Source: a bacterium (GTDB lineage: Bacteria; Patescibacteriota; Minisyncoccia; Phycocordibacterales; UBA5272). From it: a DNA stretch of 39,859 nt. The notes beneath the pieces are model-generated. The model was not told where the DNA came from. It saw nothing but the letters and a program-made list of their open reading frames with translations, and ran no database searches. Of this stretch, positions 21,100 through 28,726 are shown piece by piece (position 1 is the stretch's first letter; every line of letters begins with the position of its first letter). The stretch lies in assembly GCA_023267555.1 (NCBI GenBank), contig JAHFMZ010000004.1, forward strand, positions 1 through 39,859. The letters run 5' to 3'. The position numbers were made by a program, and so were the translations under genes.

Positions 21100-22551
21100 A
21101 TGGCTTCAATCGAAGAACTACGCGCGGAACGTCTCAAAAAATTACAAGCTCTAGAACAATCTGGGAAATCTGCCTTTTCGAGTGTTTCTAATCGTACATA
21201 TGAATTAATTGAAATCATACGTAAGTTTAAAAAATTAGAGGAAGAAAAAGCACAAGTTATTGTTGATGGCCGTGTGATGTCGTCACGCGGTCAAGGTGCG
21301 CTTATATTTGCAGATTTGTACGACGGAACAGCAAAATTACAAATAGTTATAAAACTTCCAGAATCGGGCGAAGAGGCTCATTCTTTTTATACAAACTTTG
21401 TTGACACTGGAGATTTTATAGAAGTAACTGGTACCTTATTTACAACTAAATCTGGACAAGAAAGTATTCTTGTCTCTGATGTGTCTATGCTTTCAAAAGC
21501 TTTACTCCCGTTACCAGACAAATATCACGGACTTCAGGATGAAGAGCTTCGTATGCGTGAAAGATATTTAGATATTTTAACGAATCCAGAATTGCGTGAA
21601 CTTTTTGAAAAGAAAAGTAAGTTTTGGGATGTTGTGCGTACTTTTTTGAAAGAGAAAAAGTTTTTGGAAGTGGACACACCAACGCTTGAGGTAACTACCG
21701 GTGGAGCAGAAGCTCGTCCATTTGCAACACATCACAATGATTTTGATTTAAATGTATTTATGCGTATATCGGTCGGAGAACTTTGGCAGAAACGTTTGAT
21801 GGCGGCTGGTTTTCCACGCACATTTGAAATCGGTCGTGTTTATCGCAACGAAGGTTCGTCTGGAGAACACGTACAAGAATTTACGAACTGTGAATTTTAT
21901 ATGGCCTACGCCGATTATGAAAATGGTATGACATTGGTCCAAGAACTTTATCGCAGAATTGCGACTGAAGTATTTGGTACAACAACTTTCACCACACGTG
22001 ATCATACTTTCAATTTGGCTGATGAGTGGAAAAAGATTAATTATACCGATGAAATTTTGCGTCAAACAAATATTGATATAGGAAAAGCAACTGATGAAGA
22101 AATCAAAGATAAGCTACAAGAATTGAAAGTGAAATATGATGGTGCGAATCACGAGAGATTAATTGATACACTTTGGAAATATTGTCGTAAGAATATTTCT
22201 GGTCCGGCATTTTTGATTAATCCTCCTTTAATTATTGCACCACTTGCAAAGAAAAATAAAGAGGGAGATACTGCACAACAATTTCAAGTCATACTTGCTG
22301 GTAGTGAAATAGGAAAAGGATACAGTGAATTAAATGATCCGGTTGATCAACGCGCAAGATTTGAAATTCAACAAAAACTTTTAGCCGAAGGGGATGAAGA
22401 GGCTATGATGGCGGATTATGAATTCGTAGATATGCTCGAGCACGGAATGCCTCCAACTTGTGGTTTTGGTTTTGGAGAAAGATTGTTTGCCTTTCTAGCA
22501 GATAAACCTATACGCGAAATTCACCTGTTTCCTTTGGTTAAGCCGAAATAA
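21100..22551 (+). CDS. lysS: Lysyl-tRNA synthetase, class II
   Basis: 483 aa. N-terminal OB anticodon-binding domain (VIVDGRVMSSRGQGALIFAD...), then class IIb catalytic core: motif 2 FEIGRVYRNEG...HVQEFTNCEFYMAY and motif 3 GFGFGERLFAFLAD. It charges tRNA-Lys. In motif 3, ERL stands for the usual DRL, a mild change. Start MASIEELRAERLKKLQ matches the family. No SD; the region before it is a degenerate pyrimidine-rich repeat and a TATAAC 14 nt upstream. Confidence 0.95.
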   Translation: MASIEELRAERLKKLQALEQSGKSAFSSVSNRTYELIEIIRKFKKLEEEKAQVIVDGRVMSSRGQGALIFADLYDGTAKLQIVIKLPESGEEAHSFYTNFVDTGDFIEVTGTLFTTKSGQESILVSDVSMLSKALLPLPDKYHGLQDEELRMRERYLDILTNPELRELFEKKSKFWDVVRTFLKEKKFLEVDTPTLEVTTGGAEARPFATHHNDFDLNVFMRISVGELWQKRLMAAGFPRTFEIGRVYRNEGSSGEHVQEFTNCEFYMAYADYENGMTLVQELYRRIATEVFGTTTFTTRDHTFNLADEWKKINYTDEILRQTNIDIGKATDEEIKDKLQELKVKYDGANHERLIDTLWKYCRKNISGPAFLINPPLIIAPLAKKNKEGDTAQQFQVILAGSEIGKGYSELNDPVDQRARFEIQQKLLAEGDEEAMMADYEFVDMLEHGMPPTCGFGFGERLFAFLADKPIREIHLFPLVKPK

Positions 22552-22561
22552 AACTAAAAAT

Positions 22562-22604
22562 AAAAATACAAAAGCGCGACCGAAGGTCGCGCTTTTGTAT
22601 TTTT
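22562..22604 (+). terminator. Terminator of lysS
   Basis: Perfect 20-bp stem with GAA triloop (22562-22581 / 22585-22604) with GCGCGACC core and T-rich end. Confidence 0.93.
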
Positions 22605-22690
22605 ATACCCTAAACCCTAGTGGCTAGCACATTCACCAAGTTTTCCCAAGATATCCACATATTTCTTATAAAAAAACATATAAAGTGGAG

Positions 22691-22720
22691 TATAATGGGT
22701 ATTAGTGGGGCAGAGTGGGA
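22691..22720 (+). promoter_or_regulatory. mraZ promoter with three-box MraZ operator
   Basis: -10 TATAAT (22691-22696) runs into three direct TGGGN boxes: TGGGT (22696-22700), TGGGG (22706-22710) and TGGGA (22716-22720), each 10 bp apart. This matches the known MraZ operator pattern of TGGGN repeats with 5-bp spacers. Binding here would cover the -10 and start site, so autorepression of the dcw cluster is expected. Confidence 0.88.
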
Positions 22721-22744
22721 GATGTCTCATTAAATAATTAATAA

Positions 22745-23185
22745 ATGGTTTATGTTAATTGGCCAATACCAACACGACCTCGATCCAAAAAACGACTAAC
22801 GCTACCTTCAAAATGGCGCTCGGATTTGGGCAAGAAAGTTGTAGTAACCAATGGATTAGATAGTTCCTTGTTTGTCTTTCCAATAAAAGAGTGGGAGAAA
22901 GTGGCAGAAAAATTGTCACAATCAGGTTTTGGTAATAAAGATACGCGTGACTTCAACAGATTTATCCTAGGTAATGCATTTGAAACAGACGTTGATTCCG
23001 CAGGACGTATTGTTATACCAGACACTCTGAAAGAGTTTGCAAAATTAACAAGCAAAGTTGTCCTTACAGGAATGCACTCGCGTGTAGAAATTTGGGACGA
23101 AAATGCTTGGAAACATTTCACTACAAAAGTTAGTGGTGAAGCAGACGCTCTCGCAGGAAAGTTAAGCGAATTAGGAATTCTCTAA
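22745..23185 (+). CDS. mraZ: Transcriptional regulator MraZ
   Basis: 146 aa with two SpoVT/AbrB-like swapped-hairpin halves. The second carries the canonical DSAGRIVIPDTLKEFA; the first has RPRSKKRLTLPSKWRSDL, where the usual DxKGR is changed to SKKR. It binds TGGGN repeats in its own promoter and controls division and wall genes. It is first in mraZ-rsmH-ftsL-ftsI. The leader to the ATG is about 40 nt with no clear SD (AATTAATAA). Confidence 0.95.
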   Translation: MVYVNWPIPTRPRSKKRLTLPSKWRSDLGKKVVVTNGLDSSLFVFPIKEWEKVAEKLSQSGFGNKDTRDFNRFILGNAFETDVDSAGRIVIPDTLKEFAKLTSKVVLTGMHSRVEIWDENAWKHFTTKVSGEADALAGKLSELGIL

Positions 23186-23189
23186 TGTT

Positions 23190-24080
23190 ATGCATATTCC
23201 AGTACTTTTACACGAATCTATAGAAGGTTTGGCAATTAAAAAAGGTGGTGTCTATGTTGATTGTACGACCAATCGTGGGGGACACAGCATAGAAATTGCA
23301 AAATTACTTGGTAAAGACGGCACACTCGTCTGTATCGATCTTGATCAAGAAGCACTTGCCGAGGCAAAAGAAAAACTTCGCAAGTTAAAAAATGCACCAA
23401 CACTTCATTTTGTTCATTCAAACTTTCGTCATATCAAGAGCATCATTGAATCATTAAGTATTTCTCAAGTTGATGGAGTAATCGCAGACTTAGGATTATC
23501 GTCACAAGAACTTGATGAATCTGGACGGGGCTTTTCATTTTTACGAGATGAGCCACTACAAATGACATTTGATGCTCATCCAACGGATGATATGACAACA
23601 GCGTATGACATTGTGAATTCTTGGAGTGAATCAACTATTGCAGATATTTTATACGGCTTTGCCGATGAAACATATCGAGGTCGTATAGCAAGAGCAATAG
23701 TTGAGTCTCGCAGAGCAAAACCGATATCAACTACAAAACAACTCGTCGATATTATCGCAAGTGTTGTTCCAGCAGCATATCGCCACCGCAAGACACATTT
23801 TGCTACCAAAACCTTTCAAGCTCTTCGAATGGCAACAAACGACGAACTCGGAAGTATCAATGAATTAATTGATTCACTTCCAAGTATTTTGGAGCCCCAC
23901 GGACGAGTATGTTTCATCACATTTCATAGCACCGAAGATCGCATCGTAAAACAGGGACTACGTTCCCACGTAGATGCACTCAAAATAATTTCTAAAAAAG
24001 CAATCGTTCCACAAGAACAAGAATTACAACAAAACCCACGTGCCCGTAGTGCTCAATTAAGAATAGTCGAAAAAATCTAA
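23190..24080 (+). CDS. rsmH: 16S rRNA m4C1402 methyltransferase RsmH
   Basis: 296 aa, near family length. The start MHIPVLLHESIEGLAIKKGG, the SAM-binding motif VYVDCTTNRGGHS, and GVIADLGLSSQELDESGRGFSF are standard. Further on, FQALRMATNDEL and CFITFHSTEDRIVK are signature RsmH motifs. It methylates N4 of C1402 in 16S rRNA in the decoding centre. Second dcw gene, 4 nt after mraZ. Confidence 0.96.
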   Translation: MHIPVLLHESIEGLAIKKGGVYVDCTTNRGGHSIEIAKLLGKDGTLVCIDLDQEALAEAKEKLRKLKNAPTLHFVHSNFRHIKSIIESLSISQVDGVIADLGLSSQELDESGRGFSFLRDEPLQMTFDAHPTDDMTTAYDIVNSWSESTIADILYGFADETYRGRIARAIVESRRAKPISTTKQLVDIIASVVPAAYRHRKTHFATKTFQALRMATNDELGSINELIDSLPSILEPHGRVCFITFHSTEDRIVKQGLRSHVDALKIISKKAIVPQEQELQQNPRARSAQLRIVEKI

Positions 24081-24084
24081 CAAT

Positions 24085-24402
24085 ATGCCATCACATTATC
24101 AATCCACAACCATTTACGAACGAACAGTGCACACTTTATTTGGTACATTCGTCGTTCTTGCCCTTGTGTATTGTGTAGTGCTTTTGTCATTAGTTTTTTC
24201 TGTAATTGAGAGAAAACAAAATACTATTGCAACCAGAGATTTGGGATCACAGGTCAGTACTCTTGAAACTCATTATGCTAATCAAGTAGCATCAATAAAT
24301 GATAGTGTCCTTACTGCCAATAATTATATTCGTGTGAATAGTTCTACTTTTGCAGTACGAAAAGATCCAATAGCAAGTTATACTGTGCTCTATGCACATT
24401 AA
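24085..24402 (+). CDS. ftsL: FtsL-like divisome protein
   Basis: 105 aa, small bitopic protein: cytoplasmic tail of about 17 residues, transmembrane helix (about 18-42), then an extracellular helix likely to form a coiled coil (VIERKQNTIATRDLGSQVSTLETHYANQV). Sequence identity in this family is weak; the call rests on size, topology and position between rsmH and ftsI. FtsL recruits FtsB and activates the FtsWI synthase. Overlaps ftsI by 11 bp. Confidence 0.7.
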   Translation: MPSHYQSTTIYERTVHTLFGTFVVLALVYCVVLLSLVFSVIERKQNTIATRDLGSQVSTLETHYANQVASINDSVLTANNYIRVNSSTFAVRKDPIASYTVLYAH

Positions 24403-26143
24403 TAATGACGATACTACAAATGAAGATCAAAGATTACGCTCCGAATACAGAGCGTATCTTGTTATCTTTATTTGGTTCATTCTTGCCTTTGTTATTGTCG
24501 GACGTGCGTTTTTTATACAAGTAATTAAGCATACGTATTATATAGGACAAGCCGACAAACAATACGTATCATCCACGCCTATTAATTTTGATAGAGGTTC
24601 GATTTTATTTTCTCATTATAACGGAGAGGTTGTTCCTGCTGCACAATTAAATACGATGTATCGTATTGCGATTGACCCAACACAAATAAAAGATGTTGAA
24701 GATTTATATGCAAAACTTTCAGCTGTAATTCCACTTGATAAGACAACTTTTATTGAAAAAGCAACCAAGAAAAATGATCCTTATGAAGAAATTGCCAAAG
24801 ATATAACAAGCGATACTGTCTCTATTTTGAAAACTAAAAATTTAATTGGTGTTTCTTTTGTTAAAGATAATAAACGAGCATATCCGCAAGAAACTGTTGG
24901 CTCAAAAGTTATTGGCTTTGTTGGAAATGATGGTACGCGTGTACGTGGACAATATGGATTGGAAAGATATTATGATGATGTTTTGTCTCGCACTAGTAGT
25001 GATCAGACAATTAATTTTTTCGCAGAACTTTTTACCGATATAGAAAAAACGATGGTTTCAAATTCAGATAAAGAAGAAGGGGATATAGTTTTGACCATAG
25101 ACAGTGAAGCCGAACGTGCTTTACATAATGCTCTTCTTGATACAAAAGAAAAATGGAATTCAGATACTATTGGAGGCATTGTTATGGATCCACAAACTGG
25201 TGCAATCATCGCTATGGACGGACTTCCTTCTTTTGACCCTAATCAATATGCAAAAGAAAAAGATCCTAGTGTATTTATGAATCAAAATATTTCTGGCGTT
25301 TATGAAATGGGAAGTATTATAAAACCACTCACTATGGCAGCTGCAATTGATTCGGGTGCGATAAACGAAGCGACAACTACGTACAATGATACAGGTTTTC
25401 GTATGTTAAATGGATATAAAGTCAGTAATTATGATGGAAAACCTCGTGGACTGCATACATCTATGCAAACGATTCTTGATAAATCTCTAAACGTGGGTAT
25501 TGTTTTTATTGTTGAGCAATTAGGGGCCAAAAGATTTCAAGATTATTTTAAAAAGTATGGTTTGGGACAAGAAACAGGAATAGATTTACCGGGGGAGGCG
25601 GGAGGCTTAACCAAAAATTTAGATAGTAAAGTTTTTGTTGATAGCGCGACTGCGGGATTTGGACAAGGAATAGCTGTGACACCAATTCAGACGATACGCG
25701 CCCTTGCTTCACTTGGTAATGGTGGCAAACTTGTCACTCCGCACGTTGTAGACAGTATTATTTATCAAGATGGTACAACAAAAAAGATTGTACAAGATAG
25801 TGGAGAACAAGTTATTAGTGCAGATACAAGTGAGCGTATTTCTCGTATGCTTGTACACGTGGTAGATACGGCACTGATGAATGGTGCGGATAAAATGGAG
25901 CATTATACTGTTGCTGCAAAAACTGGAACAGCTCAAATGGTAAAGCCAGGGGGAGGATACTATGATGATAGATATTTGCACTCCTTCTTTGGTTATTTCC
26001 CAGCCTATGATCCGAAATATATTATTTTCCTTTTCCAAACATATCCGAAGGGGGCAGAGTATGCGTCGGCGACGCTGACGGATCCGTTTTATAAGATGGT
26101 TAAATTCCTTATATCTTACTACGAAGTCCCTCCCGACCGTTAG
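24392..26143 (+). CDS. ftsI: Division transpeptidase FtsI (PBP3)
   Basis: 583 aa class B PBP: transmembrane helix (about 21-43), pedestal with FDRGSILFSHYNGEVV, and transpeptidase domain with MGSIIKPL (catalytic Ser308, Lys311), SLN (365-367) and KTG (510-512). The SxxK context MGSIIK departs from the usual PGSTFK. It makes septal peptidoglycan. Last gene of a short dcw cluster; mraY, mur genes, ftsW and ftsZ do not follow. The stop codon lies within the outer stem of a structured element. Confidence 0.95.
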   Translation: MHINNDDTTNEDQRLRSEYRAYLVIFIWFILAFVIVGRAFFIQVIKHTYYIGQADKQYVSSTPINFDRGSILFSHYNGEVVPAAQLNTMYRIAIDPTQIKDVEDLYAKLSAVIPLDKTTFIEKATKKNDPYEEIAKDITSDTVSILKTKNLIGVSFVKDNKRAYPQETVGSKVIGFVGNDGTRVRGQYGLERYYDDVLSRTSSDQTINFFAELFTDIEKTMVSNSDKEEGDIVLTIDSEAERALHNALLDTKEKWNSDTIGGIVMDPQTGAIIAMDGLPSFDPNQYAKEKDPSVFMNQNISGVYEMGSIIKPLTMAAAIDSGAINEATTTYNDTGFRMLNGYKVSNYDGKPRGLHTSMQTILDKSLNVGIVFIVEQLGAKRFQDYFKKYGLGQETGIDLPGEAGGLTKNLDSKVFVDSATAGFGQGIAVTPIQTIRALASLGNGGKLVTPHVVDSIIYQDGTTKKIVQDSGEQVISADTSERISRMLVHVVDTALMNGADKMEHYTVAAKTGTAQMVKPGGGYYDDRYLHSFFGYFPAYDPKYIIFLFQTYPKGAEYASATLTDPFYKMVKFLISYYEVPPDR

Positions 26144-26264
26144 AGAGAAATCACTTCATCTGCTTTGTTGAAAGAAATTTTTTCTCCACGCGACGTACTC
26201 GCTGTACGTCTTGGTCGCAAAAATTTCTTTCGCCTCGCATCTAAAGCAATTTTTCTCTAACGGT
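26136..26264 (+). repeat. Structured 3' element, copy C
   Basis: Overlaps the last codons and stop of ftsI. Outer stem ACCGTTAGAGAGAAAT / AATTTTTCTCTAACGGT (26136-26151 / 26248-26264, one mismatch). Conserved strand CATCTGCTTTGTTG (26157-26170), inner stem GAAAGAAATTTTT / AAAAATTTCTTTC (26170-26182 / 26219-26231), hairpin ACGTAC-TCGCT-GTACGT (26193-26209), then CGCCTCGCATCTAAAG. The clearest copy with both internal strands intact. Confidence 0.85.
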
Positions 26265-26296
26265 ACCCGTCTCGTTAAATTTATTGAAATAAAAAA

Positions 26297-26314
26297 AGCA
26301 GTCTCGCGACTGCT
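26297..26314 (-). terminator. Terminator of the 138-aa gene
   Basis: 7-bp hairpin AGCAGTC-TCGC-GACTGCT, followed on the minus strand by seven Ts. Confidence 0.82.
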
Positions 26315-26331
26315 GATTTGTTTCATAATGT

Positions 26332-26748
26332 TTATTCTTGAAATTTTAGGTTTTTTCTTCCAACTTGGAGTATGTATTTACCATCAGGCACTATTTGGGC
26401 TTGTGTAAAATCACCGCCGACTGCTTCAATCTGAAAGTTTTCTCCACGTAAATTTTCTCCGAGATACGGCAGATTGAGTTGGGTCATTTCATATGACAAA
26501 TCAAAAACTGAAAGCGTGGGGATCGTTGATTGTAGTGAGTCGGATTCAATAATCCAAATGCTCGCCGCTCCGTTTGTGATGATTATGTCCCTTACGGTGT
26601 ACGCCCTGAAAAGGACTAGTTTTGGGATGTTTTTCTTATCAATTCTTATTTGACCAACAGCCCAGAAACTTTTTCGAAAATCTTCAAATGAATAAACTGG
26701 TTTTTCTTGAACATTCGTTTCTGTTGCCTTATTGTCTGTTGTTTCCAT
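26332..26748 (-). CDS. Hypothetical protein, 138 aa
   Basis: Start chosen at ATG 26748 (METTDNKATETNVQEKPVYSF) because AAGGAG (26755-26760) is 6 nt upstream. No signal peptide; N-terminal ~20 residues look disordered, and the rest is beta-rich (RIDKKNIPKLVLFRAYTVRDII...YILQVGRKNLKFQE). No family recognised. It has its own promoter (TTGTAA-17-TAGAGT), a leader with a small hairpin, and a terminator, so it is a stand-alone unit in the convergent gap after ftsI. Confidence 0.7.
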   Translation of the reverse strand: METTDNKATETNVQEKPVYSFEDFRKSFWAVGQIRIDKKNIPKLVLFRAYTVRDIIITNGAASIWIIESDSLQSTIPTLSVFDLSYEMTQLNLPYLGENLRGENFQIEAVGGDFTQAQIVPDGKYILQVGRKNLKFQE

Positions 26749-26815
26749 CACAGTCTCCTTGGTGAAAATTTGATTAAAGTGCAAATAGACCGAGCTGGTC
26801 TTACGGGGTTAACTC

Positions 26816-26860
26816 TACACTTATTTTAAATAAATTACAAAAAGTAGTTAATTCATTATA
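26816..26860 (-). promoter_or_regulatory. Promoter and hairpin leader of the 138-aa gene
   Basis: Minus strand TTGTAA, 17 bp, TAGAGT in the 26810-26845 area. The leader contains AGACC-AGCTC-GGTCT (about 26786-26800) before the SD. Confidence 0.5.
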
Positions 26861-26891
26861 TTTCTGCTAAAGTAGAGAATATAAATAACAC

Positions 26892-27728
26892 ATGAAAAAT
26901 CTGAAATCAAAAAAGCATTCTCTGTCACCTGTCACCTCCCACCTAAAACCTGCTAATGATACTTCCTGGGGAAAGGTCGGAGATTGGTATAACAATCACT
27001 TGGAAAAAGACAAGGACACTTATCACGAGAAAGTGATATTGCCGAATTTGATTCGTTTGCTTGGTGATGTCAAAGGCAAAAATGTTTTAGATTTGGCTTG
27101 TGGGCAAGGATATTTTTCTCGAGCAATCAGAAATGAAAGTGCGACTGTTATTGGGGTGGACATCAGCAAAGAATTAATTTCTCTTGCGACCACAAAAAAT
27201 AAAGAAGAGAAAAACAAAATAGACTTTTTCTCTGCACCGTCGGATGACTTATTTATGTTAAAAGACAAATCACAAAACATTATCGTTTGTGTGCTGGCTA
27301 TTCAAAATATAGAAAAGTTATCAGAGACAATAAAAGAATGTGCTCGGGTGATAAAACCAAAAGGCAAATTATATTTTGTAATGAATCATCCAGCATTCAG
27401 AATTCCTCAATCATCATCTTGGGATTACGATGAAGAAAATGACATACAATATCGTCGAGTTGACCAATATCTTTCAGAAGCCAAAATAAAAATTGATATG
27501 AATCCAGGTCAAAAAACAAATAAAAAGTTTACTGTATCTTTTCATCGACCACTACAAGTGTATGTCAAAGCTTTAGTCAAAAATAATTTTTTAATTTCTC
27601 GTATTGAAGAATGGGAAAGTCACAGAAAAAGTGAAAAAGGTCCTCGTCAAAAAGCAGAAGACAAAGCTCGTAAAGAAATACCATTATTTATGTGTATAGA
27701 GGCACAGAATGTAGAAAGTAGAGTGTAG
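26892..27728 (+). CDS. Class I SAM-dependent methyltransferase
   Basis: 278 aa. Motif I VLDLACGQGYFS (about 65-76) with the following acidic residue GVDIS, then a motif II-like DFFSAPSDDLF and a motif IV-like VCVLAIQNIE; the C-terminal region PKGKLYFVMNHPAF resembles methyltransferases of the Methyltransf_11 group. The substrate cannot be told from sequence. The N-terminal 25 residues are basic and encoded by a degenerate CACCT repeat, so the start could lie later (for example near DTSWGKVGDW). Monocistronic. Confidence 0.85.
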   Translation: MKNLKSKKHSLSPVTSHLKPANDTSWGKVGDWYNNHLEKDKDTYHEKVILPNLIRLLGDVKGKNVLDLACGQGYFSRAIRNESATVIGVDISKELISLATTKNKEEKNKIDFFSAPSDDLFMLKDKSQNIIVCVLAIQNIEKLSETIKECARVIKPKGKLYFVMNHPAFRIPQSSSWDYDEENDIQYRRVDQYLSEAKIKIDMNPGQKTNKKFTVSFHRPLQVYVKALVKNNFLISRIEEWESHRKSEKGPRQKAEDKARKEIPLFMCIEAQNVESRV

Positions 27729-27811
27729 AAAGTAGACAAATACAACATAAATGCGACCTTCGGTCGCGCTTCGGTATCTTCTACCTTCTTCTCTCTGCTT
27801 TCTGCTATACT
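27702..27811. repeat. Hairpin with inverted TAGAAAG / CTTTCTGC-type flanks (methyltransferase-dsbA gap)
   Basis: GTAGAAAGTAGAGTGTAGA (27711-27729) is roughly complementary to TCTACCTTCTTCTCTCTGC (27779-27797). Between them is GCGACC-TTC-GGTCGC (27753-27767). The right arm runs into the dsbA -10. Confidence 0.65.
27806..27811 (+). promoter_or_regulatory. Extended -10 of the DsbA-like gene
   Basis: TGCTATACT, ATG 27823 after 11 nt. Confidence 0.65.
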
Positions 27812-27822
27812 ATTCTACATAT

Positions 27823-28479
27823 ATGAAAAAATTATCACGTTTTTGGAATACTACAGAAGGTAAATTTATTGGTTGGGTAGCTTTGATTGTTGTACTTTTA
27901 TTTGCATATTATTTTTATGCGACAAGTACAAAAACTGAAACACCACCAGTAAATATAGCTATTTCCGAGACAGATCACGTGCGTGGTGCACTGGACGGCA
28001 AAGTTACTCTTGTAGAATTTGGAGATTTTCAATGTCCAGCTTGTGGAGCTTATGAACCGCTTGTTCGTCAAGTAGAAAAAGATAATGCGAAAACGTTGAA
28101 AGTTGTATTTCGTAATTTCCCATTGATTCAAATTCACAAAAATGCATTAATTGCTGCCAAAGCCGCCGAAGCTGCAGGTCTTCAAGGAAAGTTTTGGGAA
28201 ATGCACGATATTTTGTATGACAAACAATTAGAATGGTCAGAAGGAATAAACGCGCGTGATTTTATTTTGGTTTATGCCACAACTATCGGTCTTGATACCA
28301 AAAAATTTACTGCAGATTTAAATAATCAAGCTCTTGAAGATAAAATTTTAGCTGAATATAAAGAAGGAGTGAATCTCGGGGTGCAGGGAACTCCAACTTT
28401 TTTTGTGAATGGAAAGAAAATAAAGAGCCCACAGTCTCCAGAAGAGTTTAATAAAATAATCGCAGACGCTGCAAAGTAA
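27823..28479 (+). CDS. Membrane-anchored DsbA-like thiol-disulfide oxidoreductase
   Basis: 218 aa from ATG 27823. One N-terminal transmembrane segment (about 16-33), then a DsbA/thioredoxin_4 fold: FGDFQCPACGAYEP with the CPAC active site (about 65) and the cis-Pro loop GVQGTPTFFVNG. It probably introduces disulfides into secreted proteins (BdbD-like). The next gene starts 4 nt after its stop, so the 76-aa gene is co-transcribed and mrr may be too. Confidence 0.93.
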   Translation: MKKLSRFWNTTEGKFIGWVALIVVLLFAYYFYATSTKTETPPVNIAISETDHVRGALDGKVTLVEFGDFQCPACGAYEPLVRQVEKDNAKTLKVVFRNFPLIQIHKNALIAAKAAEAAGLQGKFWEMHDILYDKQLEWSEGINARDFILVYATTIGLDTKKFTADLNNQALEDKILAEYKEGVNLGVQGTPTFFVNGKKIKSPQSPEEFNKIIADAAK

Positions 28480-28483
28480 TTAT

Positions 28484-28714
28484 ATGGGAATACGAGATTT
28501 TTTTGTTAAACAAGCAGTCAAATATGGGGCAAAAGATTTACCAAAGGATCAAAAGGACAAATTAATGTCTGCTGTTGAAAAGAATCCGGAACTTTTTAAT
28601 AAGATTTCAAAAGAAATTGAAGAGTTGAAGAAACAAGGTAAGCCCGAGATGTATGCCAGTCTTGATGTGATGAAGAAGTATCAGAAGGAGTTACAAGAAC
28701 TCTTCAAGAAATAA
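28484..28714 (+). CDS. Hypothetical protein, 76 aa
   Basis: Small, basic, all-helical protein (MGIRDFFVKQAVKYGAKDLPK ... KYQKELQELFKK). Segments such as LMSAVEKNPELFNKISKEIEELKKQGK could form a coiled coil. No family recognised. Spacing of 4 nt after the DsbA-like gene and 12 nt before mrr suggests one operon. Confidence 0.75.
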   Translation: MGIRDFFVKQAVKYGAKDLPKDQKDKLMSAVEKNPELFNKISKEIEELKKQGKPEMYASLDVMKKYQKELQELFKK

Positions 28715-28726
28715 ATATAATATTGT

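Noticed and set aside
22640-22665. ATATCCACA resembling a DnaA box, possible origin
   Set aside because: Single one-mismatch site, no cluster, no dnaA or dnaN nearby.
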